DNA from: Actinocatenispora rupis
Lineage (GTDB): Bacteria; Actinomycetota; Actinomycetes; Mycobacteriales; Micromonosporaceae
Direction of reading: 5' to 3'
Assembly (NCBI RefSeq): GCF_016861975.1
Contig: NZ_BOMB01000021.1
Location: 186,001 to 250,000, forward strand
Length of the DNA: 64,000 nucleotides
Part shown: piece after piece, positions 42,048 to 51,028 of the stretch
Layout of the letters: each line of letters begins with the position of its first letter
Position numbering within the stretch: position 1 is the stretch's first letter
The notes under the pieces: model-generated
Databases searched by the model: none
Seen by the model: only the letters and a program-made list of their open reading frames with translations
Told to the model about the DNA's origin: nothing
Program-made: the position numbers and the translations under genes

Positions 42048-44503
42048 GGTGCCGCTCCCGTCGCCGCGGGCCGCAGCTCGGCCCAGACCAGTTTGCCGTC
42101 CTCGGTGGCGCGGACGCCCCACCGGTGGCTCAACGATTCGACGATCTGCAGGCCGCGGTGCCCCTCGTCGTACGGGCCGGTCGGGATCCGGCGCGGCAGC
42201 CGCGGATCGTGGTCGGCCACGTCCACCTGGATCCGGCCGTCCGCCCGGTGCACCCGCAGCCGCGCGTCCGTACCGGCGTGCCGGACCGCGTTGACGACCA
42301 GCTCGTCGGCGACCGCCACCGCGTCCGCCACCAGATCCTCCGGTACGTCCCAGGCGCGCAGCGTGTCCGCCACGAACCGGCGCGCGGCCCGCGCGGACCC
42401 GGGGCTCGGCGCCAGCCGGCACGCCGCCGTACGCCGGGGTGTCGTCGGCCGCCACCGCGCGAGCAGTACGGCCGTGTCGTCGGACTGTTCGGCGGCGGCG
42501 ACGAGCCGGTCGACGAGCCGCTCGTCGCTGTCCGCCGGTACGGCGAGCTGCGCGGCGAGCCGGGACAGCCCGTCGACGATGTCCTGCCCGCGCCGTTCGA
42601 TCAGCCCGTCGGTGAACAGCAGCAGCGCCGCGCCCGCGCCGAACGGCACCCGCCGCTGCACGAACGGCCGCGAGCCGACACCCAGCGGCGGGCCCAACCG
42701 GTCGTCCACGTACCGGACGGTGCCGTCGCCGCCGAGTACCGCCGGCGGTACGTGTCCGGCGCTGGCCACGGACAGCGTGTCGGCGAGCGGGTCGTGCACC
42801 GCGTACACGCAGGTGGCGAGCTGCGGGACGGGCAGCTGGCCGAGCAGCGTGTCGAGCCGGCGCAGCACCTCGGCCGGGGGCAGGTCGAGCCCCGCGTACG
42901 CCCGGACCGCGGTGCGCAGCTGCCCCATCACCGCCGCGGCCTTCATCCCCTTGCCCATCACGTCCCCCACCACCAGCGCGGTACGCCCGGCCGGCAGCGG
43001 GATCACGTCCACCCAGTCCCCGCCCACCTGGTACCCGCGGGTCGCGGGCAGGTACCGGGAGGTGAGCGTCATGCCGGGCAGTACCGGCAGGGTGGGTAGC
43101 AGGCTGCGCTGGAGTTCGGCCGCGGCGTGCCGCTGCTGGCGGTACAGGCCGGCGTTGTCCATGGCGATCGCGGTCTGCGCGGCGATCCCGACGGCGATCC
43201 GTTCGTGCCGGTCGGAGAACCGGCCCGGCTCCGGGTCGCCGAGGAAGAAGCCGCCGATCACCACGCCGGTCGGGCTGATCACCGGCACCGCCAGGTAGCT
43301 CACCACCGGCAGGTGCCCCGGCGGCGTCCCCGTGTACGGCGGGTTGTGCCCGTACCGGGGGTCGGTGCGGATGTCGGCGGAGCGCACGACCGCGGTGCCG
43401 TCGAACGTCGGCCCGAACACCTGCGTGTTGCGCGGCATCGGGAACCGCTCGAACCGGTCCCGCGGCACCCCGGACAGCGCGTACAGCAGGTACGACTCGC
43501 CGTTCTCGTCGGTCACGTTGTAGAAGAACGACCCGAACGCCGCGCCCACCAGCCGCGTCACCGCATCCGTCGCGTACTGGACGAGGGTGTTGAGGTCGAG
43601 CACGGCGGACAGCTTGGAGCCGACCGAGTAGAGCGTCTCGACGAGTTCGGCCTCGGCGGTGAGCCGGTGCTGCGAGGTGACCAGCCGGTCCCGGGTACGG
43701 CTCAGGTCGGTGACGCTGGACTCCAGCCGCAGCGCCTGTTCCGTCAGCGTCGACTCCATCGCGCCGACCAGCCGCTCCCACGCCAGCCGGCGCTCCACCC
43801 GCCCGGTCGGCTCGTCCACCGGCGCGTGCTCCAGCAACCCGAGCTGTACGTTCACCGCGATGCTGTGGAACAGTTCGGCGGTCTGCGCGGTCACCGGCGT
43901 ACGGCTGAACAGCAGGACGGCGAAGAAGTCGGCACCGGTCAGCGCGCCGCCGAAGCCGACGATGGACCGTACCCGGTGGTCCGCGACGAACGCCTGCTCG
44001 GCGACGACCGGGCTGCCGGCCGGGTCCGGCACGTGCAACACCCCGAACCACGACGGCAACCCGACGCCGGTGAGGATGCCGGCCGGATCCAGTCCCAGCT
44101 CCCGCAGCAGCGCGGCGACCAGTGGCGCGGTACGGCCGGCGGCGACGTCGGCCAGCGGGATCCGCCGGTACCGGTCGAGCGCCAGGTCCGGTACGTCCCC
44201 GGCGGTCCCGGCCAACCCCAGGTACCGGTCGGGCGCGTCGGCGTCGCCGGCCGGTTCGGTCAGGAACAACCGGGCCAGCGCGCAGCTCGGCTCCCCGTCG
44301 TCCCCGCCGTGCAGCGCCTTGACCAGGTAGTCGACGACCGCCTGAGCGGCCGAGTGGAGGTCCGGAGCGCCGCGCGCGGCGTGCCGCAGGTCCCGGCCGC
44401 ACCGTACGGTGTCCGACAGCGAGAACGTCGCCAGGTCGTACCCGCCGGTGGCGTCCAGGGCCGCGGTCGGATCCGGTACGTGCGTCGGTTCCTGCGGTGT
44501 CAT
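42044..44503 (-). CDS. SpoIIE-type PP2C phosphatase with GAF and HATPase domains
   Basis: An 819-residue multidomain protein. It has an N-terminal sensor-like region (1-230), a short coiled coil (about 235-275), and a GAF domain (280-450, containing [15 protein letters not shown] and [21 protein letters not shown]). A SpoIIE phosphatase follows (about 465-680; [48 protein letters not shown]), then a C-terminal serine-kinase-like HATPase (690-815; [24 protein letters not shown]). Phosphatase and anti-sigma kinase in one chain is a common actinobacterial arrangement. It presumably sets the phosphorylation of the coupled STAS protein in response to a GAF ligand. Confidence 0.94.
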   Translation of the reverse strand: MTPQEPTHVPDPTAALDATGGYDLATFSLSDTVRCGRDLRHAARGAPDLHSAAQAVVDYLVKALHGGDDGEPSCALARLFLTEPAGDADAPDRYLGLAGTAGDVPDLALDRYRRIPLADVAAGRTAPLVAALLRELGLDPAGILTGVGLPSWFGVLHVPDPAGSPVVAEQAFVADHRVRSIVGFGGALTGADFFAVLLFSRTPVTAQTAELFHSIAVNVQLGLLEHAPVDEPTGRVERRLAWERLVGAMESTLTEQALRLESSVTDLSRTRDRLVTSQHRLTAEAELVETLYSVGSKLSAVLDLNTLVQYATDAVTRLVGAAFGSFFYNVTDENGESYLLYALSGVPRDRFERFPMPRNTQVFGPTFDGTAVVRSADIRTDPRYGHNPPYTGTPPGHLPVVSYLAVPVISPTGVVIGGFFLGDPEPGRFSDRHERIAVGIAAQTAIAMDNAGLYRQQRHAAAELQRSLLPTLPVLPGMTLTSRYLPATRGYQVGGDWVDVIPLPAGRTALVVGDVMGKGMKAAAVMGQLRTAVRAYAGLDLPPAEVLRRLDTLLGQLPVPQLATCVYAVHDPLADTLSVASAGHVPPAVLGGDGTVRYVDDRLGPPLGVGSRPFVQRRVPFGAGAALLLFTDGLIERRGQDIVDGLSRLAAQLAVPADSDERLVDRLVAAAEQSDDTAVLLARWRPTTPRRTAACRLAPSPGSARAARRFVADTLRAWDVPEDLVADAVAVADELVVNAVRHAGTDARLRVHRADGRIQVDVADHDPRLPRRIPTGPYDEGHRGLQIVESLSHRWGVRATEDGKLVWAELRPAATGAAP

Positions 44504-44609
44504 CCCCGCCCCGATCGTGCCGCGCTACCCGTACCGTGACGGGCCTGTCCACCCACGGTATCTGTCGAGCGGCCTTTCCCGCGTCCCCCGCCGGGTACGG
44601 GCATGCACG

Positions 44610-46721
44610 TCACCGACCGACCCGGCTGGGCTCTCCGGCCGTCTCGACCGACCCGGCCTCCGGCGCCCGGGACAGCTTCCCCGGCCACCAGATGTGCCGC
44701 CCGATGTCCAGGTTCAGCGCCGTGACCAGGATCGAGCGCACCACGATCGTGTCCAGCAGGACGCCCAGCGCCACCGCGAACCCGATCTCCGCGAACGCCG
44801 TCAGCGGCAGGGTCGCGAGTACCGCGAAGGTGCCGGCGAGGACCAGCCCGGCCGACGTGATCACGCCACCGGTCGCGGCGAGCCCGACCACCGCGGCGCG
44901 TCTCGTACCGACCCGGGCGGACTCCTCCCGTACCCGGGTCATCAGGAAGATGTTGTAGTCGATCCCCAGCGCCACCAGGAACACGAACACGAACAGCGGC
45001 AGCGACGTGTCCGCGCCGCCGAACCCGAACACGTACCTGAAGACGAGCGCGCTGGCGCCGAGCGCGGCGGCGAACGACAGCACCACGGTGCCGATCAGGA
45101 TCAGCGGCCCGAGTACCGCGCGCAGCAGCAGCGCCAGGATCACGAACACCACGGCCAGGACGATCGGGATGATCAGGTTCCGGTCCCGGGCGGCGGCCCG
45201 CTGCACGTCCAGGTTGATCGCGGTGTTCCCGCCGACCTGCGCGTGCGCGTCCGGTATCGCGTGCACCCGGTCCCGCACCCGGTCGATCGTGTCGTACGCG
45301 GCCTGGCTGTCCGGCGCCGACGTCAACGTCCCCTGCAGGTACGCGGTGCCGCCGCGGCTGATCGGCGGGGTGACGGTCGCGGGGTCGATGCCCTGCGTGG
45401 TGGCGAACGCGGCGCGTACCGCCGTCGCCCGCGCGCTGTGCGCGACGACCACCACCGGACTGCCCGCGCCGGCCGGGAAGTGCGCGGCGAGCGCCCGTTC
45501 ACCGGCCACCGAGTCCGGATGCCCCCGGTACGACTCCGCGTTCGTCAGCCCGGTCGCGTCCAGCGTGACCAGTCCGATCGACAGCGTGCCCAGTACGACG
45601 GCGGTGGTGATCCAGGTCCAGCGGGGGCGGCGGGCGATCCGGGCGCCGGTCCGTGCCCACAGGCCGCGGCTCGTCGGCTCGGGCGAGCCGTACCGCGGGA
45701 CGGCCGGCCAGAACACCCAGCGGCCGACGATCACCAGCAGCGCCGGCAGCAGCGTCAGCATCACCGCGAGCGCCACGAAGATGCCGATCGCGGCGACCGG
45801 CCCCAGCCCGCGCGTCGAGTTCGTCTCCGCGACCAGCAGGCACAGCATCCCGACGATCACGGTGCAGCCGCTGGCCAGGATCGCCGGCCCGGCCCGGTGC
45901 AGCGCCACCGCCATCGCCTCGCGCCGGTCGGTGTGCCGGCGCAACTCCTCCCGGTACCGGGCGATCAGCAGCAACGCGTAGTCGGTGCCGGCCCCGAACA
46001 CCAGTACGGTCAGGATGCCGGCGCTCTGCGCGTTCACCGTCAGGTGCGCGTACCGCGCCAGCAGGTAGATCACGCCCTGGGCGACCGCCAGCGCCACCCC
46101 GGCCGACACCACCGGCAGCAGCCACAACATCGGACTCCGGTACGTCAGCAGCAGGATCACCACGACCACGCCGACCGTCGCGTACAGCAGGGTGCTGTCG
46201 ATGCCGGAGAACGCCTTGGACGAGTCCGCCGCACTGCCCGCCGGCCCGGTGACGTGCACCGTCATCCCCGCGGCGCCGGCCGTCGCGATCGTACGGATCC
46301 GGTCGACCTCGGTGCCAGCCTTCGACCAGCCGTTACTGCCGAGGTTGAGCGGGATCACCGTCTGCGCGGCCTTGCCGTCCCGGGACGGCACCGGCCCGAC
46401 GACCTTCCCGTCCAGCGAACCGAACCGGCCGAAGGCGCGCGCGTCCGCCGCCGCCTTCACCAGATCCGCCCGGGTCAGCCCGGTCGACCGCGTGTACACG
46501 AGGACCGCCGGCAGCGTGTTCGGCGACGAGAACCGGGACTGGACGGCGAGTACCTGGGTGGACTCCGCGCTGCCCGGCAGCCACGACTTCGCCTCGTTCT
46601 TCTCGACCCCGGTCAGCTTGCCCGCCATCGAGCCCAGCGCCGCCACCACGACGAGCCAGAACAGTACGACCGCGAACCTGCTCCACTTTCCGGTACCGAT
46701 GCGCCCGAGCGCACGACTCAT
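44610..46721 (-). CDS. MMPL/RND superfamily transporter
   Basis: A 703-residue membrane protein with the internally duplicated RND layout. Span 1 is FAVVLFWLVVVAALGSMAG, a large external loop covers residues 45-190, and five clustered spans follow (YATVGVVVVILLLTYRSPMLW; GAGTDYALLLIARYREELR). The same set is repeated in the second half (LVALGIDYNIFLMTRVREESAR). GTDYALLLI and GIDYNIFLM carry the proton-relay Asp-Tyr pairs of MMPL proteins. It probably exports a lipid or lipophilic compound. ATG 46721 has AGGGGGG 5 bp upstream. No regulator adjoins it. Confidence 0.94.
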   Translation of the reverse strand: MSRALGRIGTGKWSRFAVVLFWLVVVAALGSMAGKLTGVEKNEAKSWLPGSAESTQVLAVQSRFSSPNTLPAVLVYTRSTGLTRADLVKAAADARAFGRFGSLDGKVVGPVPSRDGKAAQTVIPLNLGSNGWSKAGTEVDRIRTIATAGAAGMTVHVTGPAGSAADSSKAFSGIDSTLLYATVGVVVVILLLTYRSPMLWLLPVVSAGVALAVAQGVIYLLARYAHLTVNAQSAGILTVLVFGAGTDYALLLIARYREELRRHTDRREAMAVALHRAGPAILASGCTVIVGMLCLLVAETNSTRGLGPVAAIGIFVALAVMLTLLPALLVIVGRWVFWPAVPRYGSPEPTSRGLWARTGARIARRPRWTWITTAVVLGTLSIGLVTLDATGLTNAESYRGHPDSVAGERALAAHFPAGAGSPVVVVAHSARATAVRAAFATTQGIDPATVTPPISRGGTAYLQGTLTSAPDSQAAYDTIDRVRDRVHAIPDAHAQVGGNTAINLDVQRAAARDRNLIIPIVLAVVFVILALLLRAVLGPLILIGTVVLSFAAALGASALVFRYVFGFGGADTSLPLFVFVFLVALGIDYNIFLMTRVREESARVGTRRAAVVGLAATGGVITSAGLVLAGTFAVLATLPLTAFAEIGFAVALGVLLDTIVVRSILVTALNLDIGRHIWWPGKLSRAPEAGSVETAGEPSRVGR

Positions 46722-46964
46722 GACAGCCCCCCTGGTGCCGTCGCGCGCTCGCCCCCCGCGACCGCGCCAGGGCACCTCCCGGCCATGGTGCGCCCGATGC
46801 GTCCCGGTCCCCATCGGCCGTCCGTACGGCCCCACCCGGACCGGCCGCCCGAGGTCACGCCCGGTCCGTCGCCCGGGAGTACCGCCGGCACGGGTCTATC
46901 GCCTTCGACCGCGACACACCGGAATCACCCGGTCGACGGACACCCGCGCGGTACCGCCGGGCGG

Positions 46965-47777
46965 TCAGGCGGCGCCGTTCTCCTCGGCCTCCCGTTCGGC
47001 GCGCTTGGCGACCCGGAACGCCTCGTCGTCCATGCCGCGCCGCCAGTACCCGGAGATGGAGACCTGGTCGCGGTCGAGGCCGAGCGTGCCGAACAGGTGG
47101 CCGCGCAGCTCCTTCACCATGCCGGCCTCGCCGTGTACGAACACCTGGCCGCGGCCGGTGGGCAGGTCGAGCGCGCGGACCGCGGCGGGCAGCGTGTCGC
47201 CCGTACCGCGGTGCAGCCAGCGCACGGTGGTCGCGTCGCCGGTGTCGAGCGGCAGCTCCTCGTCCGGCCCGGCCACCTCGACGAACGCCCACGCCGGTAC
47301 GCCGGCCGGGACGCGCTCCAGCGCCGCCGCGATCGCCGGCAGGGCCGCCTCGTCACCCACCAGCAGGTGCCAGTCGGCCGCCTGGTCCGGCGCGTACGCC
47401 CCACCGGGGCCGAGGAACAGCACCTCGTCGCCCGGCTTGAGCCCGGCGGCCCACGGCCCGGCCAGACCCTCCTCCCCGTGGTACACGAAGTCGAGGACGA
47501 GCTCGTCGTCGGTGCACCGCCGCACCGTGTACGTCCGCAGTACCGGCCACTGCTCGCGCGGCAGCTGCTCGCGCGCGCTCGCCATGTCGAACGGCTCGGG
47601 GTAGTCCACCCCCGGCCGCCGGAAGATGATCTTCACGTACTGGTCGGAGTACGCGTTCGGCGTGAACTCCGCCAGCTCCGGCCCGCCCGCCACGATCCGT
47701 ACCAGGTGCGGGGTGAGCCACTCGGTGCGCAGCACCGTCAGGCGCGTGGTGCGCCCGCGCCCGGCCTTCTCGGGCAT
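46965..47777 (-). CDS. Siderophore-interacting protein (flavin-dependent ferric reductase)
   Basis: A 270-residue protein of the SIP family. The N-terminal FAD-binding half contains YVKIIFRRPG and RTYTVRR. The C-terminal NAD(P)H half contains HLLVGDEAALPAIAAALE, FVHGEAGMVKELRGHL and the closing VSISGYWRRGMDDEAF. SIP enzymes reduce ferric siderophores in the cytoplasm to release iron. An iron-box-like sequence at 47822-47838 lies 45 bp upstream, so repression by an IdeR/DmdR regulator under iron sufficiency is likely. No siderophore synthesis genes are in the window. Confidence 0.95.
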   Translation of the reverse strand: MPEKAGRGRTTRLTVLRTEWLTPHLVRIVAGGPELAEFTPNAYSDQYVKIIFRRPGVDYPEPFDMASAREQLPREQWPVLRTYTVRRCTDDELVLDFVYHGEEGLAGPWAAGLKPGDEVLFLGPGGAYAPDQAADWHLLVGDEAALPAIAAALERVPAGVPAWAFVEVAGPDEELPLDTGDATTVRWLHRGTGDTLPAAVRALDLPTGRGQVFVHGEAGMVKELRGHLFGTLGLDRDQVSISGYWRRGMDDEAFRVAKRAEREAEENGAA

Positions 47778-47819
47778 CCAAGCCTCCGTGCGGTGAGGGG
47801 GACGGCCACGAGGCCGCCA

Positions 47820-47840
47820 GGTGAGGTAAGCCTAACTCCG
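47820..47840 (-). promoter_or_regulatory. IdeR/DmdR-like iron box upstream of the SIP gene
   Basis: On the minus strand the sequence contains GTTAGGCTTACCT, matching 13 of 19 positions of the consensus TTAGGTTAGGCTCACCTAA with an intact core. It is placed 45-63 bp before the start of the siderophore-interacting protein, consistent with an iron-dependent operator. Confidence 0.65.
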
Positions 47841-47911
47841 ATCTTGGCGGGCCCGCGAATCTGACCAATCGGCTGATCTGTCCCATCCATGTCCAGTCAT
47901 AGCCTCAACGG

Positions 47912-48127
47912 ATGATCGATCTGGAGGCCGAGATCCGCCGTTTCGTCCGCGTCCGGTACCAGTCCGTGTTCGACCACGTGCACCGTACCCATGCCCGCCG
48001 GCCCGTCCCGATCGTCCGGCAGGCGATCCTCGACGAACTGCGCCGCCTGGGTACGACGCCGCGGATGGAGCTGGTCGACACCGCCGCCGAGTTCATCTCG
48101 TCCGGCGGCCGGTTCGAACTGCGCTGA
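47912..48127 (+). CDS. Small hypothetical protein (71 aa)
   Basis: A short, basic, helical protein: MIDLEAEIRRFVRVRY, then HVHRTHARRPVPIVRQAILDELRRLG. It may be related to actinobacterial three-helix-bundle dimerisation proteins, but the match is weak. No ribosome site is seen before ATG 47912, so translation may be leaderless. It is divergent from the SIP gene and 30 bp before the M20 peptidase. It has normal codon bias (third-position GC), supporting a real gene. Function unknown. Confidence 0.55.
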   Translation: MIDLEAEIRRFVRVRYQSVFDHVHRTHARRPVPIVRQAILDELRRLGTTPRMELVDTAAEFISSGGRFELR

Positions 48128-48157
48128 CGCCGCGGCCGGCGATGGCAGGATGACGGC

Positions 48158-49279
48158 GTGGACGAGGCGCTGCTGGCGGACGCGGAGGCGTTGCTCGCCG
48201 TGCAGTCCACCGCCGCGTCCCCGCGCGCCCTCCGCCACGCCCTCGACCTGGTACTCGACGTCGTCGGCCCCGGCTTCACCGTCGAACGGTTCACCTCCGG
48301 CGACCGCCCCAGCGCCCTCGTGTACCCGCCGGCCCGGCGGCGGCCCGAGTTCCGGGTGATCCTCAACTCCCATCTCGACGTCGTACCGGGGCGGCCGGAG
48401 CAGTTCGTGCCGCGCCGCGACGGCGACCGGCTGTACGCCCGGGGCGCGCAGGACATGAAGGTCACCGCGCTCGCCCAGGCGTACGTGTTCCGTGCGCTGG
48501 CGCGCGACCTGCCGTACCCGGTGGCGCTGCAACTGGTCACCGACGAGGAGACCGGCGGGTACGACGGGACCGCGCACCAGCTCGCCGCCGGAGTACGCGG
48601 GCGGTTCGTGGTGATCGGGGAGCACAGCGGGCTGGCGCTGGTCGTCGAGTCGAAGGGGATCGCCGACGTCACGCTGACGGCGGACGGCCGCGCCGCGCAC
48701 GGGGCGTACCCGTGGCTGGGGGACAACGCGCTGGTGAAGCTGACCGGCAGCGTGCAGGAACTGCTGCGCCACTACCCGGTGCCGGCCGGCGAGGTCTGGC
48801 GCACCACCGTCAACCTGGCCCGGATCGCCACCGACAACACCGCCGTCAACCAGGTCCCCGCGTACGCGGAGGCCCGGCTCGACGTACGGTTCCCGCCGGA
48901 GGACCCCGACCTCGCCGGGCGTACGCCGGAGCAGGTGGCGGCGCACCTCGCCGCGCTGTGCACCGACGGCGTACTGGTGCGGGTGGACCGGCTGGACCCG
49001 CCGCACCACACCGCCGAGGACCGCGCCGAGGTGGTGGCACTGCGCGCCGCGGCCCGCGCCGAGGGGTACCCGGGTGGCTTCCTGCGCAAGCACGGCGCCG
49101 CCGACTCCCGGCACTACGCGGCGCGCGGCGTCGACACGGTCGTGTTCGGCATCGGCGGCGGGGGACAGCACGGGCCCGACGAGTACGCCGACCTGACGAC
49201 GGTCGCGCCGTACCGGCGGATCCTCACGCGGTTCCTGACGGCTCTGCCGGCAGCGGACGGTCCGCGTACACCAGCATGA
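48158..49279 (+). CDS. M20 family metallopeptidase
   Basis: A 373-residue dizinc hydrolase. Metal ligands are visible in NSHLDVV (His near 71), GAQDMK (Asp near 98), TDEETGG (catalytic Glu and ligand Glu near 127) and GGGGQHGPDEYADL (His near 345). A lid/dimerisation domain (residues 170-285) contains RAAHGAYPWLGDNALVK. This is the ArgE/DapE/CPG2-like family that hydrolyses N-acyl amino acids or dipeptides; the substrate is unknown. The start is GTG 48158. Its last 56 bp overlap the convergent GNAT gene. Confidence 0.92.
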   Translation: MDEALLADAEALLAVQSTAASPRALRHALDLVLDVVGPGFTVERFTSGDRPSALVYPPARRRPEFRVILNSHLDVVPGRPEQFVPRRDGDRLYARGAQDMKVTALAQAYVFRALARDLPYPVALQLVTDEETGGYDGTAHQLAAGVRGRFVVIGEHSGLALVVESKGIADVTLTADGRAAHGAYPWLGDNALVKLTGSVQELLRHYPVPAGEVWRTTVNLARIATDNTAVNQVPAYAEARLDVRFPPEDPDLAGRTPEQVAAHLAALCTDGVLVRVDRLDPPHHTAEDRAEVVALRAAARAEGYPGGFLRKHGAADSRHYAARGVDTVVFGIGGGGQHGPDEYADLTTVAPYRRILTRFLTALPAADGPRTPA

Positions 49280-49763
49280 GCGTGCCGTCCGCGTTCGTCC
49301 GCTTTCCCTGGTACGCCAGGCCGATCCGCTCGGCGACCCGTACCGAGGCCGGGTTGGTCTCGTCGATCCACGCCACCACCGGCTGCGCCGGGTCGACCTC
49401 GCCGGCCGCCGCGAGCCCGGCCCGCGCCACCTCCTGCGCGTACCCGTGGCCGCGGGCCGACGTCGCGAACCGGTACGCCAGGTTCCACGTGCCGTCCGGC
49501 AGCCGGCGTACACCGCCGAGCCCGATCACCGTCTCCGCGTCGCGCGGCCGGACCGTCCAGTAGCTCAGGCCGTCCGCCCGCCAGCCGTCGACGACCAGCT
49601 CCAGGAACGCGCGCGTGGTGCCGATCTCGGTGTGCCGGCCGGCCGGGAAGTGGTGCCAGCCCTCGGGGTCGGCGTGCAGCTCGTACATCGGCGCCAGGTC
49701 GTCGTACGACACCGCGCGCAGGTCGAGCCGTTCGGTCCGCAGGTGGGCGTGGGGCGAGGTCAC
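49224..49763 (-). CDS. GNAT family N-acetyltransferase (RimJ/RimL-like)
   Basis: A 179-residue GNAT of the type that acetylates ribosomal proteins or small molecules: LRTERLDLRAVSYDDLAPMYEL at the start, VIGLGGVRRLPDGTWNLAYRF, the acetyl-CoA loop ATSARGHGYAQEVARAGL, and the final NPASVRVAERIGLAYQGKR. The start GTG 49763 follows only a weak TTAGGT; the open frame upstream is not conserved-looking. The convergent M20 gene overlaps its 3' end by 56 bp. Substrate unknown. Confidence 0.9.
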   Translation of the reverse strand: MTSPHAHLRTERLDLRAVSYDDLAPMYELHADPEGWHHFPAGRHTEIGTTRAFLELVVDGWRADGLSYWTVRPRDAETVIGLGGVRRLPDGTWNLAYRFATSARGHGYAQEVARAGLAAAGEVDPAQPVVAWIDETNPASVRVAERIGLAYQGKRTNADGTLMLVYADRPLPAEPSGTA

Positions 49764-49814
49764 GCCGGCAAACCTAACGCGCGCCGGGCCCGGCCCGTAC
49801 GCAAGATCTTGGCA

Positions 49815-49862
49815 AAGTAGTTGACTATGACTAGTTGGTTGTGGATAGTTGGAGTCAACCAG
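49815..49862. promoter_or_regulatory. AGTTG-repeat regulatory region upstream of the PadR operon
   Basis: A 50-bp AT-richer stretch with AGTTG repeated five times, an ACTA-TGAC-TAGT near-palindrome (49826-49837) and outer GTTGACT and AGTCAAC arms (49820-49826 and 49853-49859). It precedes the toastrack-like/PadR/monooxygenase genes and is a good candidate PadR operator plus promoter. Confidence 0.5.
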
Positions 49863-49889
49863 TTGGTTCCGATCCGAGAGGACACCGCG

Positions 49890-50360
49890 ATGACCACCAC
49901 CGAGAGCCCCGTCCGCATCCCGGCCAACCACACCGCCACCCGGCGGCTCGGGCACTGGACCACCGAGCGCGCGTTCGAGGTGCGGGCCCACCGCGGCACC
50001 GCCCTGCTCGACCTGCGGTCACCGCAGATCCCGGCCGGCGACGTCGAGGTCGCCGTCGACCTCGACCACGCGACGCTCAAGCTGCTGCTGCCCGAGGACG
50101 CCGTCGTCGACGACTGGAACCTGCGGATCGACGGCCGCGGCAAGGTGAAGGACGCCGCCGGCCCGGCCACGCCCGGCGGCCGCCGCGTCGTACTGACCGG
50201 CACGCTGCGGCACGCCGAAGTGCGGATCAACCGCGGCGGCGTCGCCCAGCTCGCCGCCATGTTCACCCGGGAGTACGTGGCGGACCTGCGGCGCGCGCAC
50301 CGTGAGGGTGGCGTGCCGACCGTCGACGACCCGACCCGGACCGACGACCGTACCGTCTGA
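49890..50360 (+). CDS. Hypothetical protein with repetitive beta-strand fold
   Basis: A 156-residue protein with an alternating strand pattern (FEVRAHRGTALLDLRS, VEVAVDLDHATLKLLLPEDAVV, NLRIDGRGKVKD, RRVVLTGTLRHAEVRINRGG). It resembles DUF4097/toastrack-like or cell-wall-active-antibiotic-response domains, but that is a fold-level impression. ATG 49890 has GAGAGG 9 bp upstream. It heads the operon containing a PadR repressor and a FAD monooxygenase, and could be the ligand- or envelope-related component controlled by PadR. Confidence 0.7.
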   Translation: MTTTESPVRIPANHTATRRLGHWTTERAFEVRAHRGTALLDLRSPQIPAGDVEVAVDLDHATLKLLLPEDAVVDDWNLRIDGRGKVKDAAGPATPGGRRVVLTGTLRHAEVRINRGGVAQLAAMFTREYVADLRRAHREGGVPTVDDPTRTDDRTV

Positions 50361-50398
50361 GCACGAGTCGGACGGCGCGTCTTTCGGAGGAACGATCG

Positions 50399-51028
50399 AT
50401 GGCAACGAAGCGGAAGGTCGGCAACCTGCTCGCCCTGGCGGTGCTGTCCTACCTCAGTCAGCGACCCATGCACCCGTACGAGTTGAGCCGCACGCTGCGG
50501 GACAACGACGACGCGCGGAGCATCAAGTACAACCACGGGTCGCTGTACATGGTGGTGGGGCAGCTCGCCAAGGCCGGCTTCATCACCGCGCAGGAGACCC
50601 ACCGCGAGGGCCAACGCCCCGAACGCACCGTCTACGCGCTGACCGACGCCGGCCGCGCCGAGCTGCGCGACTGGCTGCGCGACCTGGTCGGCGACCCGAA
50701 GCACGAGTACCCGCAGTTCGTGGCGGCGCTGTCGCTGATCGGCGCGCTGCCGCCCAGCGAGGTGCTGGCGCTGTTCGCCGAGCGGCTCGACCGCCTCGCC
50801 GAGCAGCGGACCGAGATCCGGCGCCTCATCGACGACTCGCTCGCGCAGGGCGTACCGGGGCTGTTCCTCGTGGAGGAGGAGTACCGGCTGGCGCTGCTGG
50901 ACGCGGAGGTGGAGTTCGTCGGGTCGTTCCGCGACCGGATCACCGACCCGGCCACCGAGTGGGGCCGGACCTGGGCGGAGTTCCACCACGAGCCCGCCCC
51001 CGCAGCCGAAGGGCACGAGAAGACATGA
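50399..51028 (+). CDS. PadR family transcriptional regulator
   Basis: A 209-residue PadR protein. The winged HTH (residues 8-90) includes LSYLSQRPMHPYELSRTLRD, a wing region YNHGSLYMVVGQLAKAGFI and RPERTVYALTDAGRAEL. A long C-terminal helical domain (VLALFAERLDRLAEQRTEIRR...) is of the Vir_act_alpha_C type used for dimerisation. GGAGG lies 8 bp before ATG 50399. Its stop overlaps the monooxygenase start. It probably represses its own operon through the AGTTG-rich region at 49815-49862. Confidence 0.95.
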   Translation: MATKRKVGNLLALAVLSYLSQRPMHPYELSRTLRDNDDARSIKYNHGSLYMVVGQLAKAGFITAQETHREGQRPERTVYALTDAGRAELRDWLRDLVGDPKHEYPQFVAALSLIGALPPSEVLALFAERLDRLAEQRTEIRRLIDDSLAQGVPGLFLVEEEYRLALLDAEVEFVGSFRDRITDPATEWGRTWAEFHHEPAPAAEGHEKT

